The position numbers and the translations under genes were made by a program. Under the pieces are notes generated by a model. The model was not told the origin of the DNA, did not search any database, and saw nothing but the letters and a program-made list of their open reading frames with translations. DNA of 9,215 nucleotides from Methanosarcinaceae archaeon (GTDB taxonomy: Archaea > Halobacteriota > Methanosarcinia > Methanosarcinales > Methanosarcinaceae), in assembly GCA_030609665.1 (NCBI GenBank), contig JAUWBW010000063.1, positions 1 through 9,215 of the forward strand. Reading direction: 5' to 3'. Below are positions 1 through 4,863 of the stretch, in pieces (positions within the stretch are counted from its first letter, which is position 1; each line of letters opens with the position of its first letter).

Positions 1-371
1 ACATATTCGTATATGGTTCACTGAAATTGCAGTGTTCAAACCATGATAATATAAAAAATGCAAAATTCGTCTGTACATCAAAGACAGCGGAGATGTACAT
101 GATGTTAGATGTTGGTCTATTTCCGGGTGTGGTCAAAAGTGTACAGGATCCCACGTCAATAGATCAATCCCAACAACAATATCAATCTCACATCAATGGC
201 GAGGTTTATGAGATAGACCATGATACACTCAAATGCCTGGATAAATTTGAAGGCATCTGGTTCACACGTGAGATGGTGCCTCTTGAGTGCGGAATATCTG
301 TCTGGATGTACTTCTTGAATGTCATGCCGGATGAATATGAAATAATTGAAAGTGGCATGTGGGGAAATTAG
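1..371 (+). CDS. Gamma-glutamylcyclotransferase-like (AIG2/GGCT fold) protein, 5' end outside window
   Basis: The frame is open from the left edge and stops at TAG 369-371. Codons at 3-26 read IFVYGSLK, which is the conserved N-terminal signature of the GGCT/AIG2-like fold, so only one or a few N-terminal residues are missing. A TTG at 27 is not the start, because the signature lies upstream of it. Further family marks are AKFV, then MLDVGLFPGV, then GEVYEID, then LDKFEG. The Glu of LDKFEG (codon 249-251) aligns with the catalytic Glu of gamma-glutamylamine cyclotransferase, and the strand VWMYFL follows. About 122 residues are visible, a normal size for the small members. The fold classically releases 5-oxoproline from gamma-glutamyl peptides or amines in the cytoplasm; the substrate here is unknown. 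The next gene converges from the right. The fold call is strong and the reaction is inferred. Confidence 0.85.
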   Translation, partial: IFVYGSLKLQCSNHDNIKNAKFVCTSKTAEMYMMLDVGLFPGVVKSVQDPTSIDQSQQQYQSHINGEVYEIDHDTLKCLDKFEGIWFTREMVPLECGISVWMYFLNVMPDEYEIIESGMWGN

Positions 372-452
372 GAGAAAAATCAAATCAAACATTGCGACGG
401 CACACCCAACCGCAGCAGAACTGCGTCATGATAATATAGAAATATGCGAATA

Positions 453-592
453 TCACCAAAGTCCATTCTGTATGGCTTTCTTGGATTCAACAGCAGTTCC
501 TTCCATTTTTACCAATCCAATTATGTCATCCAATGTTCTTTTTTTTCGTTGATGCACCAATATGTATCATCAATATCCTTCAATACCATCAT
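453..592 (-). pseudogene. Small antitoxin-like reading frame broken (or shifted) at an A8 tract
   Basis: On the minus strand an ATG at 592-590 overlaps the hydrolase stop as ATGA and opens a frame beginning MMVLKDIDDTYW. It reaches a run of eight A at 546-539 and then meets TAA at 523-521. In the neighbouring frame, directly after the run, the sequence reads RTLDDIIGLV, then KMEGTAVESKK, and ends AIQNGLW at TGA 455-453. One extra A would join both into one protein of about 46 residues. The LDDIIGLV...EG.AVE pattern resembles C-termini of small archaeal VapB-type antitoxins; that is recall, not a search. No toxin gene adjoins it. It could be a decayed remnant, a real frameshifted small protein, or a sequencing error in the homopolymer. 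The second half could also start alone at TTG 560 or GTG 557. Confidence 0.45.
539..546 (+). terminator. T8 tract, possible U-tract terminator for the gene ending at 371
   Basis: This is a run of eight T on the + strand, preceded by pyrimidine-rich sequence (a T5 run around 506-510) and lying about 170 bp after the cyclotransferase stop. Archaeal termination often uses U-tracts without a strong hairpin, and none is seen here. On the other strand the same run is the A8 tract where the antitoxin-like remnant changes frame. Confidence 0.25.
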
Positions 593-1431
593 ATCTCAAT
601 CTCAATGTCATACACCTTTTCAGGATTTTCCTTATGCACCTTCCAGAAAACCTCTTCCCCATGCACCTCAACTAACTTCAACGTGCGCCGCGGGATAGTC
701 TTTGGTCCCAACACTGCGCCCGGCCTCTCGGGATCATCGATGTAATCAGTCTCCATCATAAACCGACTGCCTTCCTCAAGTGCAGCCTCTATCGCGCCCT
801 TTCCAGCGATCACACCCGGGAAAATACCAAGCCGTTCGCACACATTCACCATCGGGGGCGCGAAGTGCTTCACAACCCTGTGAAGTTTGATGCCGGAACG
901 CTTTGCGCGCTCTGTGATATCCACAAGTTCGGGCTCGCCCACATCTTCCGTATGCAACTGAACGGCACAATCAATATCTGAGGCAAGAGTGAAACCATAT
1001 TCCATGATCTCATTGGACGCTGCCCACACCTCATCCGATACCGGATAATGCGGACGTCCTGTCTTGATGCCAACCGCCGCACCGTCTTTGACATACTGTG
1101 TTGCAAGTTCCAGTCCGCTTTTCATCAACTCGACCGCTGCGGCGAGTTCCATGTATTCGGTAAGTTTTGATATCTCTGCCGGATGTACACCAAGAACAGG
1201 AAATGCACCAACTCCTATCTCATTGATCTGGCGTGCAATTTCCACAGTCTCATCGAACACGGCAATGTAGTCCTCCGGTTTTGAAACCGTGATCCCGATC
1301 GTCCAGGTAGGTTTCGATACAAGGATGATGTGTGTGCCACCTGCATTCTTGAAATCTTTCACGGCAAGCAAACCACGAGCTCTTGGGTCGATGTGCATAT
1401 GGTTATCGGTAATTGGAATTGCGGGAGACAT
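589..1431 (-). CDS. TatD-related metal-dependent TIM-barrel hydrolase
   Basis: This is a 280-residue cytoplasmic protein of the TatD/amidohydrolase superfamily, whose members are metal-dependent phosphoesterases or nucleases; the substrate of this archaeal subgroup is not known to me. Expected metal ligands are visible in order: HxH near the N-terminus (H11, H13 in TDNHMHID), H83 in GVHPAE, H160 in VQLHTED, H189 in VKHFAPP and D229 in METD. The bridging Glu usually seen in the GEIG loop of TatD is not obvious; the corresponding stretch reads GIKTGRPHYP (121-130). I chose ATG 1431 because the HxH strand should lie close to the N-terminus. Upstream in-frame starts up to 1650 would overlap the divergent dehydrogenase. 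There is no clear Shine-Dalgarno, and an AT-rich box about 35 bp upstream suggests a short leader. It is divergent from the isocitrate dehydrogenase gene. The family is near certain, the activity is not. Confidence 0.88.
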   Translation of the reverse strand: MSPAIPITDNHMHIDPRARGLLAVKDFKNAGGTHIILVSKPTWTIGITVSKPEDYIAVFDETVEIARQINEIGVGAFPVLGVHPAEISKLTEYMELAAAVELMKSGLELATQYVKDGAAVGIKTGRPHYPVSDEVWAASNEIMEYGFTLASDIDCAVQLHTEDVGEPELVDITERAKRSGIKLHRVVKHFAPPMVNVCERLGIFPGVIAGKGAIEAALEEGSRFMMETDYIDDPERPGAVLGPKTIPRRTLKLVEVHGEEVFWKVHKENPEKVYDIEIEI

Positions 1432-1463
1432 ATTATTCACAAGACTAATTCTTACGACATCTG

Positions 1464-1473
1464 ATTTAAAATA
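1464..1473 (-). promoter_or_regulatory. TATA-like box for the TatD-family gene
   Basis: The minus strand reads ATTTTAAAT here, 33-42 bp before ATG 1431. Archaeal transcription usually begins about 25 bp downstream of TATA, which would give a leader of roughly 8-18 nt. This fits the lack of a ribosome-binding site. Inferred from spacing only. Confidence 0.4.
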
Positions 1474-1508
1474 GCATGATTGCTGATTCCTGTCCACGTT
1501 TACGTTTG

Positions 1509-1517
1509 AAAATATAA
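1509..1517 (+). promoter_or_regulatory. TATA-like box for the isocitrate dehydrogenase gene
   Basis: The sequence AAAATATAA lies about 75 bp before ATG 1590, within the 158-bp divergent intergenic region. A second AT-rich candidate, GTTTAATAC, lies near 1545. Either would give a leader carrying the GGTGAT ribosome-binding site at 1579-1584. Which one is used cannot be decided by eye. Confidence 0.35.
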
Positions 1518-1578
1518 CTAAATGTGCTGTGATCGCAGGAGAATGTTTAATACTAAAACAACTATTAAAGTGCACTTG

Positions 1579-1584
1579 GTGATG
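1579..1584 (+). promoter_or_regulatory. Shine-Dalgarno GGTGAT for icd
   Basis: GGTGAT is complementary to the archaeal 16S rRNA 3' end (AUCACC) and sits 5 nt before ATG 1590, which fixes that start. Confidence 0.7.
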
Positions 1585-1589
1585 ATAAT

Positions 1590-2618
1590 ATGAGTAAAAC
1601 AGCAGCAGTAATAAAAGGTGACGGCGTTGGCCCGGAACTTGTTGATGCAATGATAAAGGTAACAGAAGCCGCCAACACAGATGTTGAATTCATAATGTGT
1701 GAAGCAGGTGCAGGCTGGTGGGAAGAGCACGGCGGAAATTCACTTATTCCTGACGAGACATGGGATATCCTTGACAGTTCAGATACCTGTTTTAAAGGTC
1801 CGACAACCACCCCGGGAGGAGTCGGCACTCCAAGAAGCGTCGCTGTATCCATCAGGCAGAAATACAATCTCTATGCAAATGTACGTCCTGTAAAAACATT
1901 CCCAAATACAAACCCACCGCTTGGTGACGTTGATTTCGTTTGCGTGCGTGAGGGTACTGAAGGTCTCTACATCGGCGAGGAAGTAAAACTTACGGACGAT
2001 GTATATATCGCCATCAGGAAGATCACACGCACATCGAGCAACAACATCGCACGTTATTCATTTGAAGAAGCAAAAAAACGAAACTACGACACAGTCGTAC
2101 CAATCCACAAGAGCAATATTCTAAAATTGACATGCGGCACATTCTTGGAAGAAGTCAATAAAGTCAGTGCAGAATATCCTGACATTGATACATGGGAATA
2201 TCATATCGACAATATCGCACAGCAGTTGATCAAGAATCCACAGATATTCAACAACAAGATCCTCCTTTCGACAAACCTGTTCATGGATGTCATAAGCGAA
2301 GAATGTTCAGCACTGGTTGGCAGTATCGGACTTATATACTCCGCAAATATCGGGGACAACTACGCAATGTTCGAACCCGCACACGGTTCTGCTCCAAAGT
2401 ACACCGGACAGGATAAGGTAAACCCTGTTGCAACGGTTCTTGCAGGTGCATGGATGCTTGATTATCTCGGTGAAAGCGAAAAGGCTGATGCGATCTTCAA
2501 AGCAACCGAGCGTGTTATCGCAGAAGGAAAGTACCTCACCTATGACCTTGGTGGAAGTGCAAAACTCAGCGAGATGACAGACGCGATCGCAAAATACACA
2601 CGTGAAATACTGGCTTAA
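1590..2618 (+). CDS. icd: Isocitrate dehydrogenase, predicted NADP-dependent
   Basis: A 342-residue member of the beta-decarboxylating dehydrogenase family (isocitrate, isopropylmalate and homoisocitrate dehydrogenases). It would convert isocitrate to 2-oxoglutarate and CO2 in the cytoplasm. Visible marks: IKGDGVGPE at 8-16; the substrate loop TPRSVAVSIRQ at 80-90; YANVRPVK with R99; VREGTEGLY with R120 and Y127; HKSNILK with K174; D207; NLFMDVISEE with D233; and HGSAPKYTGQDKVNP from 265. K270-Y271 match the NADP-binding pair of E. coli isocitrate dehydrogenase, whereas NAD enzymes usually carry Asp-Ile there. Two oddities: the active-site Asn of the usual RSLN loop is Ala (A85), and one of the metal-site aspartates is Glu (E237). 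The gene converges on a Re-citrate synthase homologue, which supports the isocitrate assignment. Homoisocitrate dehydrogenase (AksF) is the main alternative, but it is expected to use NAD. Confidence 0.85.
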   Translation: MSKTAAVIKGDGVGPELVDAMIKVTEAANTDVEFIMCEAGAGWWEEHGGNSLIPDETWDILDSSDTCFKGPTTTPGGVGTPRSVAVSIRQKYNLYANVRPVKTFPNTNPPLGDVDFVCVREGTEGLYIGEEVKLTDDVYIAIRKITRTSSNNIARYSFEEAKKRNYDTVVPIHKSNILKLTCGTFLEEVNKVSAEYPDIDTWEYHIDNIAQQLIKNPQIFNNKILLSTNLFMDVISEECSALVGSIGLIYSANIGDNYAMFEPAHGSAPKYTGQDKVNPVATVLAGAWMLDYLGESEKADAIFKATERVIAEGKYLTYDLGGSAKLSEMTDAIAKYTREILA

Positions 2619-2647
2619 AACAAAAAGCGGTATCAATGAAAAAGAGG

Positions 2648-2710
2648 TTGGATATAGGGTATAAGTTTAAGATCTGATAAGATATAATTTAAACTTGACC
2701 TTATATCCAA
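2648..2710. terminator. Long hairpin between convergent genes, probable bidirectional terminator
   Basis: The arms 2648-2670 and 2688-2710 are near-perfect inverted repeats. The outer 9 bp TTGGATATA pair with TATATCCAA, then comes a G-U pair and GGT/ACC, a small bulge, and the inner 8 bp AAGTTTAA with TTAAACTT. The loop is about 18 nt. It lies 30 bp after the icd stop and 13 bp beyond the citrate synthase stop, with T-rich sequence on the right and A-rich sequence on the left. It can therefore serve both transcripts. Confidence 0.65.
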
Positions 2711-2722
2711 AATATTATTTTA

Positions 2723-4021
2723 TCATTCGTCTTCTTCATCATTAAATTCATCTGCATGATGCATATCACGTTTTACAACAGATTCGAACAAGAAGTATTT
2801 TTCAACATACGCCTGTATCTCTTCGTCAGATATGCATGAAACTCGCTTTTCTTTATCATACAATTTCTGGATATCTTTCTGGATAGCTTTAAGACGCACA
2901 TCATTCTTGCCAATTGCTATCTCAACATCCATCAGATCATTCAAGGTTTCCTGAACCTTGAATCTTAACACTTCAATACCGGACGAATCACCAACAAGGA
3001 ATATACGCTCTCCTCCAACCTTCGCAGGCAGGAATGGTTCATATGTGAATGGGTTTTTAATGACGCCTGCAGCATGTATCCCGGATTCATGTGCGAAAAT
3101 ATTTTTGCCGATAACAGATTTGTTTCGTGGAATCCTGATCCCGATCTCCTTTTCCATGAATTTTGCAAATCTTGTGATCGATTCAAGATTATATTTATCG
3201 AAACCTTCAACCCGCTCTGTAAGCAAGATCAACAGTTTTTCCATTTCTGCATTGCCAGCTCGCTCTCCAATCCCAAGAAATGTCACGCTTGACCAATTGG
3301 CACCGTGCCAGTATCCGGCAAGCGAATTTGCAACTGCAAGACCAAAATCATCATGACAGTGCGTCTCTATGTTTATAGCACCAAGTTCATTCTTTATGTG
3401 TTTGACCATTGAAGGGATGCCATACGGTTCATCAACATCACAAAACGGAAGGCCGAAACCCACAGTGTCGCACAGCCTGATGGTACATTCCGGATCGATC
3501 TCGAGTAGTTTTTCGATAAGTGGATATACGAAATTATAGTTGTCCGCGCGTGTCATGTCTTCGATGTGAGCGCGGGTTCGGAGTCCGTGGTCAACTGCAT
3601 ACTGAAGTGCATTCGTGTACTTTTCCTCTGCTGCTTCACGACTTGCAAGTCCCATTTTGTCAAACACATGTGAATCGGATACTGACATCAAGATACCTGT
3701 TTCTTCAATGCCATCAACTTCTAACACCATATCAATATCGGCAGGCACTGCCCGTGCCCATCCCGTAATTTCAGGAAACTCATACCCGTGGTCAAGCATC
3801 AATTTGATTGCTGCCCGATCACGTTCATTAAATACAAAAGTCTCAAGTTTTTCAATACCAATTTCATGTAAATACTGATAAATGCTGAGTTTGTGCCCTT
3901 TGTTCATGACAATACCAGGCATCTGGGAACCGTCACGGATGGTACTGTCGCTGATGAATATCTCATGCTCCCCGGGCAGTTTTATTTTGGGTAGATCGTC
4001 ATAAGATTTGTATACTTTCAT
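2723..4021 (-). CDS. Re-citrate synthase / homocitrate synthase family acyltransferase
   Basis: A 432-residue member of the isopropylmalate/homocitrate synthase family (HMG-CoA lyase-like TIM barrel), which condenses acetyl-CoA with a 2-oxoacid. The barrel shows the metal and catalytic signature IRDGSQ (R29, D30, Q33), HCHDDFG (H221, H223) followed by AVANSLAG, GIGERAGN (E253, N257), and HESGIH at 311-316 in the linker region. Stretches ITGWARA, ETGILMSVSDSHVF, RAHIEDMTRAD and IRLCDTVGFGLP resemble the Re-citrate synthase group known from Clostridium kluyveri more than classic AksA or LeuA; this is from memory. The large LeuA regulatory domain is absent, and a short acidic tail (EFNDEEDE) ends the protein. 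With icd convergent next door, citrate synthesis for 2-oxoglutarate and glutamate is the best reading. Homocitrate synthesis for coenzyme B remains possible. ATG 4021 is chosen for its strong GGAGGA; an ATG 69 bp upstream lacks such support. Confidence 0.85.
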   Translation of the reverse strand: MKVYKSYDDLPKIKLPGEHEIFISDSTIRDGSQMPGIVMNKGHKLSIYQYLHEIGIEKLETFVFNERDRAAIKLMLDHGYEFPEITGWARAVPADIDMVLEVDGIEETGILMSVSDSHVFDKMGLASREAAEEKYTNALQYAVDHGLRTRAHIEDMTRADNYNFVYPLIEKLLEIDPECTIRLCDTVGFGLPFCDVDEPYGIPSMVKHIKNELGAINIETHCHDDFGLAVANSLAGYWHGANWSSVTFLGIGERAGNAEMEKLLILLTERVEGFDKYNLESITRFAKFMEKEIGIRIPRNKSVIGKNIFAHESGIHAAGVIKNPFTYEPFLPAKVGGERIFLVGDSSGIEVLRFKVQETLNDLMDVEIAIGKNDVRLKAIQKDIQKLYDKEKRVSCISDEEIQAYVEKYFLFESVVKRDMHHADEFNDEEDE

Positions 4022-4026
4022 TGAAA

Positions 4027-4032
4027 TCCTCC
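4027..4032 (-). promoter_or_regulatory. Shine-Dalgarno GGAGGA deciding the citrate synthase start
   Basis: A perfect GGAGGA on the minus strand, 5 nt before ATG 4021. It rules out the longer reading that starts at 4090, whose extra residues would run through the palindromes and ribosome-binding site. Confidence 0.8.
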
Positions 4033-4038
4033 TTGTGA

Positions 4039-4089
4039 TGCGAAACAACATTACTTGCGGACAATACGCAAGTTTTGTATCATTTCGCA
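4039..4089. promoter_or_regulatory. Two nested palindromes in the citrate synthase leader/promoter
   Basis: The inner palindrome is ACTTGCG (4053-4059) and CGCAAGT (4067-4073), a perfect 7 bp with a 7-nt loop. The outer one is TGCGAAA (4039-4045) and TTTCGCA (4083-4089), also a perfect 7 bp. Their centres differ by only one base (4063 and 4064). The block sits between an AT-rich promoter box and the ribosome-binding site. It could be an operator for an oligomeric repressor overlapping the transcription start, or a leader RNA hairpin if transcription begins upstream of it. It does not match the NrpR operator GGAA-N6-TTCC. Confidence 0.6.
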
Positions 4090-4091
4090 AG

Positions 4092-4108
4092 AATATTTAA
4101 TATTTAAT
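4092..4108 (-). promoter_or_regulatory. AT-rich TATA-like box for the citrate synthase gene
   Basis: The minus strand is entirely A/T here (ATTAAATATTAAATATT), directly upstream of the nested palindromes. A start about 25 bp downstream would fall near 4070-4075, inside the inner palindrome, leaving a leader of about 50 nt. Confidence 0.45.
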
Positions 4109-4141
4109 TTACAGGCATACATTCAGCCCATAATAATTCAG

Positions 4142-4199
4142 CGAGTTAATGCTTCCTTCGTTCGCATTAACTCGGAGTATATATTTATAAAATATGTAC
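4142..4199. repeat. Palindromic repeat, copy 1
   Basis: It starts with a perfect 11-bp inverted repeat, CGAGTTAATGC (4142-4152) and GCATTAACTCG (4164-4174), loop 11 nt. The right arm is also the repeat core ATTAACTCGGAG (4166-4177). A second AT-rich palindrome follows: GTATATATTT, loop ATA, AAATATGTAC (4177-4199, one mismatch that would be a G-U pair in RNA). Copies 2 and 3 lie at 4352 and 4414 in the same orientation. Confidence 0.7.
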
Positions 4200-4351
4200 A
4201 GTGAAAAATAGTGTAAATTTATACACATTACACATATATCGCTGTGCTTCTTTTGCTACATGAAACACGTCATCCTTAAAATGTCTTTCTTTTCACATCA
4301 TGCATAATTTGGCATATTATATTATGAAATCAAGAGTGATATAACCACTCG
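4200..4351. other. AT-rich spacer, no gene recognised
   Basis: I see no coding sequence in any frame that resembles a protein. Small inverted repeats are present: GTGTA/TACAC around 4212-4227 and GAGTG/CACTC at 4334-4350. Confidence 0.5.
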
Positions 4352-4413
4352 ACAAGAAAATCTTCGCTGACGCTCAGATTAACTTGGAGTATATAATTCT
4401 ATAAATTATATAC
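4352..4413. repeat. Palindromic repeat, copy 2
   Basis: The order is a small palindrome AAGA-AAA-TCTT, a variable stretch, the core ATTAACTTGGAG (4378-4389), then a perfect 10-bp palindrome GTATATAATT, loop CTATA, AATTATATAC (4389-4413). Compared with copies 1 and 3, the inner arm bases differ on both sides together, so pairing is kept. Copy 3 follows directly, head to tail. Confidence 0.65.
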
Positions 4414-4474
4414 AACGAGAAAATTCTCCCTTGTGGTCGAATTAACTCGCACTATATATTTATAAAATATATAC
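4414..4474. repeat. Palindromic repeat, copy 3
   Basis: The order is a small palindrome GAGAA-AA-TTCTC, a variable stretch, the core ATTAACTCGCAC (4441-4452), then a perfect 9-bp palindrome TATATATTT, loop ATA, AAATATATA. The AT-rich half is nearly the same as in copy 1, and the unit length (61 bp) matches copy 2 (62 bp). Confidence 0.65.
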
Positions 4475-4489
4475 TATCTAAAAACGATT

Positions 4490-4630
4490 TTAAGGTTCAG
4501 AAGCCTCTTTTGGCTTTTGAAGTGCTGCCTGGATCTCATCAAGCAATTCCTCATCGGTCTTGCCTGTGATATCGATCCCATTATCCAGTGCCATTTGCTG
4601 GATATTCGACTTTTTGGTTCTCCCTAACAT
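4490..4630 (-). pseudogene. C-terminal remnant of a small helical (SAP/HeH-like) protein cut by the MITE
   Basis: The minus strand ends in a clearly protein-like stretch: KKSNIQQMALDNGIDITG, then KTDEELLDEIQAAL, then QKPKEASEP and TAA at 4492-4490. The pattern of two short helices around GID..GKT resembles SAP/HeH-type domains; I do not recognise the parent protein. The reading frame runs up to 4615, where the MITE begins. It continues into the element for five more codons to an ATG at 4630-4628 that belongs to the terminal repeat, giving 46 codons in all. Beyond the other end of the element the same frame meets TAA at 4800-4798, so the original N-terminus is lost or shifted. No ribosome-binding site is seen before the donated ATG. 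Expression is doubtful. Confidence 0.55.
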
Positions 4631-4786
4631 TGAGTGGGTAAGTATTAGACGGGATGAACAGGATTTACAGGATGGGGCAAGTCATTTATATCCTGTCAAT
4701 CCTGTCCATTGATTCAAGCAATGCGATTGCATATCTGGCGATATATCCTGAATAGTGATGTTACCCACACAATGTTGAGGAGATCC
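4616..4786. mobile_element. MITE-like element with 26-bp inverted ends and 8-bp target duplication
   Basis: The ends 4616-4641 and 4761-4786 are inverted repeats matching at about 22 of 26 positions. They start GGTTCTCC and GGATCTCC, and the inner 16 bp match at 15. GACTTTTT occurs directly outside both ends (4608-4615 and 4787-4794), as expected of an 8-bp target duplication; the preceding C is also shared. The 171-bp element has no reading frame for a transposase and would need one supplied in trans. Families making 8-bp duplications include IS1595, IS66 and IS256; I cannot assign one. It lies in the remnant gene at 4490-4615. Confidence 0.75.
4656..4707. repeat. Internal hairpin of CAGGAT-type dispersed repeat
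   Basis: The arms 4656-4673 (with ACAGGATTTACAGGAT) and 4690-4707 (with ATCCTGTCAATCCTGT) pair at 16 of 18 positions around a 16-nt loop. Each arm is two ACAGGAT-type units, a motif I recall as widely dispersed between genes in many prokaryotes, including Methanosarcina. It is nested inside the MITE. Confidence 0.7.
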
Positions 4787-4794
4787 GACTTTTT

Positions 4795-4863
4795 TAATTA
4801 CAATCCTATTCCAATGTATGTCTATTTTTTAGTGTCTGTAAGTGAATAGTAACAAGTTAAACG
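4795..4863. other. Short AT-rich stretch after proS, no feature recognised
   Basis: This is 69 bp between the MITE's right target copy and the proS stop. I see no hairpin and no convincing U-tract for proS termination on the minus strand, and no protein-like frame continuing the remnant at 4490-4615. Confidence 0.4.

Noticed and set aside
369..371. TAG read as pyrrolysine at the end of the cyclotransferase-like gene
   Set aside because: The protein is complete at this point and the downstream frame is not protein-like. The TAG codons bounding the transposase remnant likewise show no sensible extension.
1432..1650. N-terminal extension of the TatD-family protein to 353 residues
   Set aside because: It would cover the divergent promoter region and the first 60 bp of icd. 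The added residues are low-complexity, and the HxH motif belongs near the N-terminus.
2958..3878. Plus-strand open frames inside the citrate synthase gene
   Set aside because: They are antisense shadows with no recognisable motif. The minus-strand frame is continuous and carries the family signature.
4022..4090. Longer citrate synthase start giving 455 residues
   Set aside because: The strong GGAGGA and the nested palindromes lie within the extension, and homologues begin close to MKVYK.
4334..4350. GAGTG/CACTC small hairpin
   Set aside because: Five base pairs in AT-rich DNA are expected by chance, and no partner feature is nearby.
4142..4474. CRISPR array
   Set aside because: Only three degenerate copies, unequal spacing (212 and 63 bp between cores), and internal palindromes that vary between copies. 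No cas genes are present.
4772..4849. Short + strand reading frame starting at the ATG in the right MITE end
   Set aside because: 25 codons, low-complexity and hydrophobic, with no ribosome-binding site. It arises from the symmetry of the terminal repeat.
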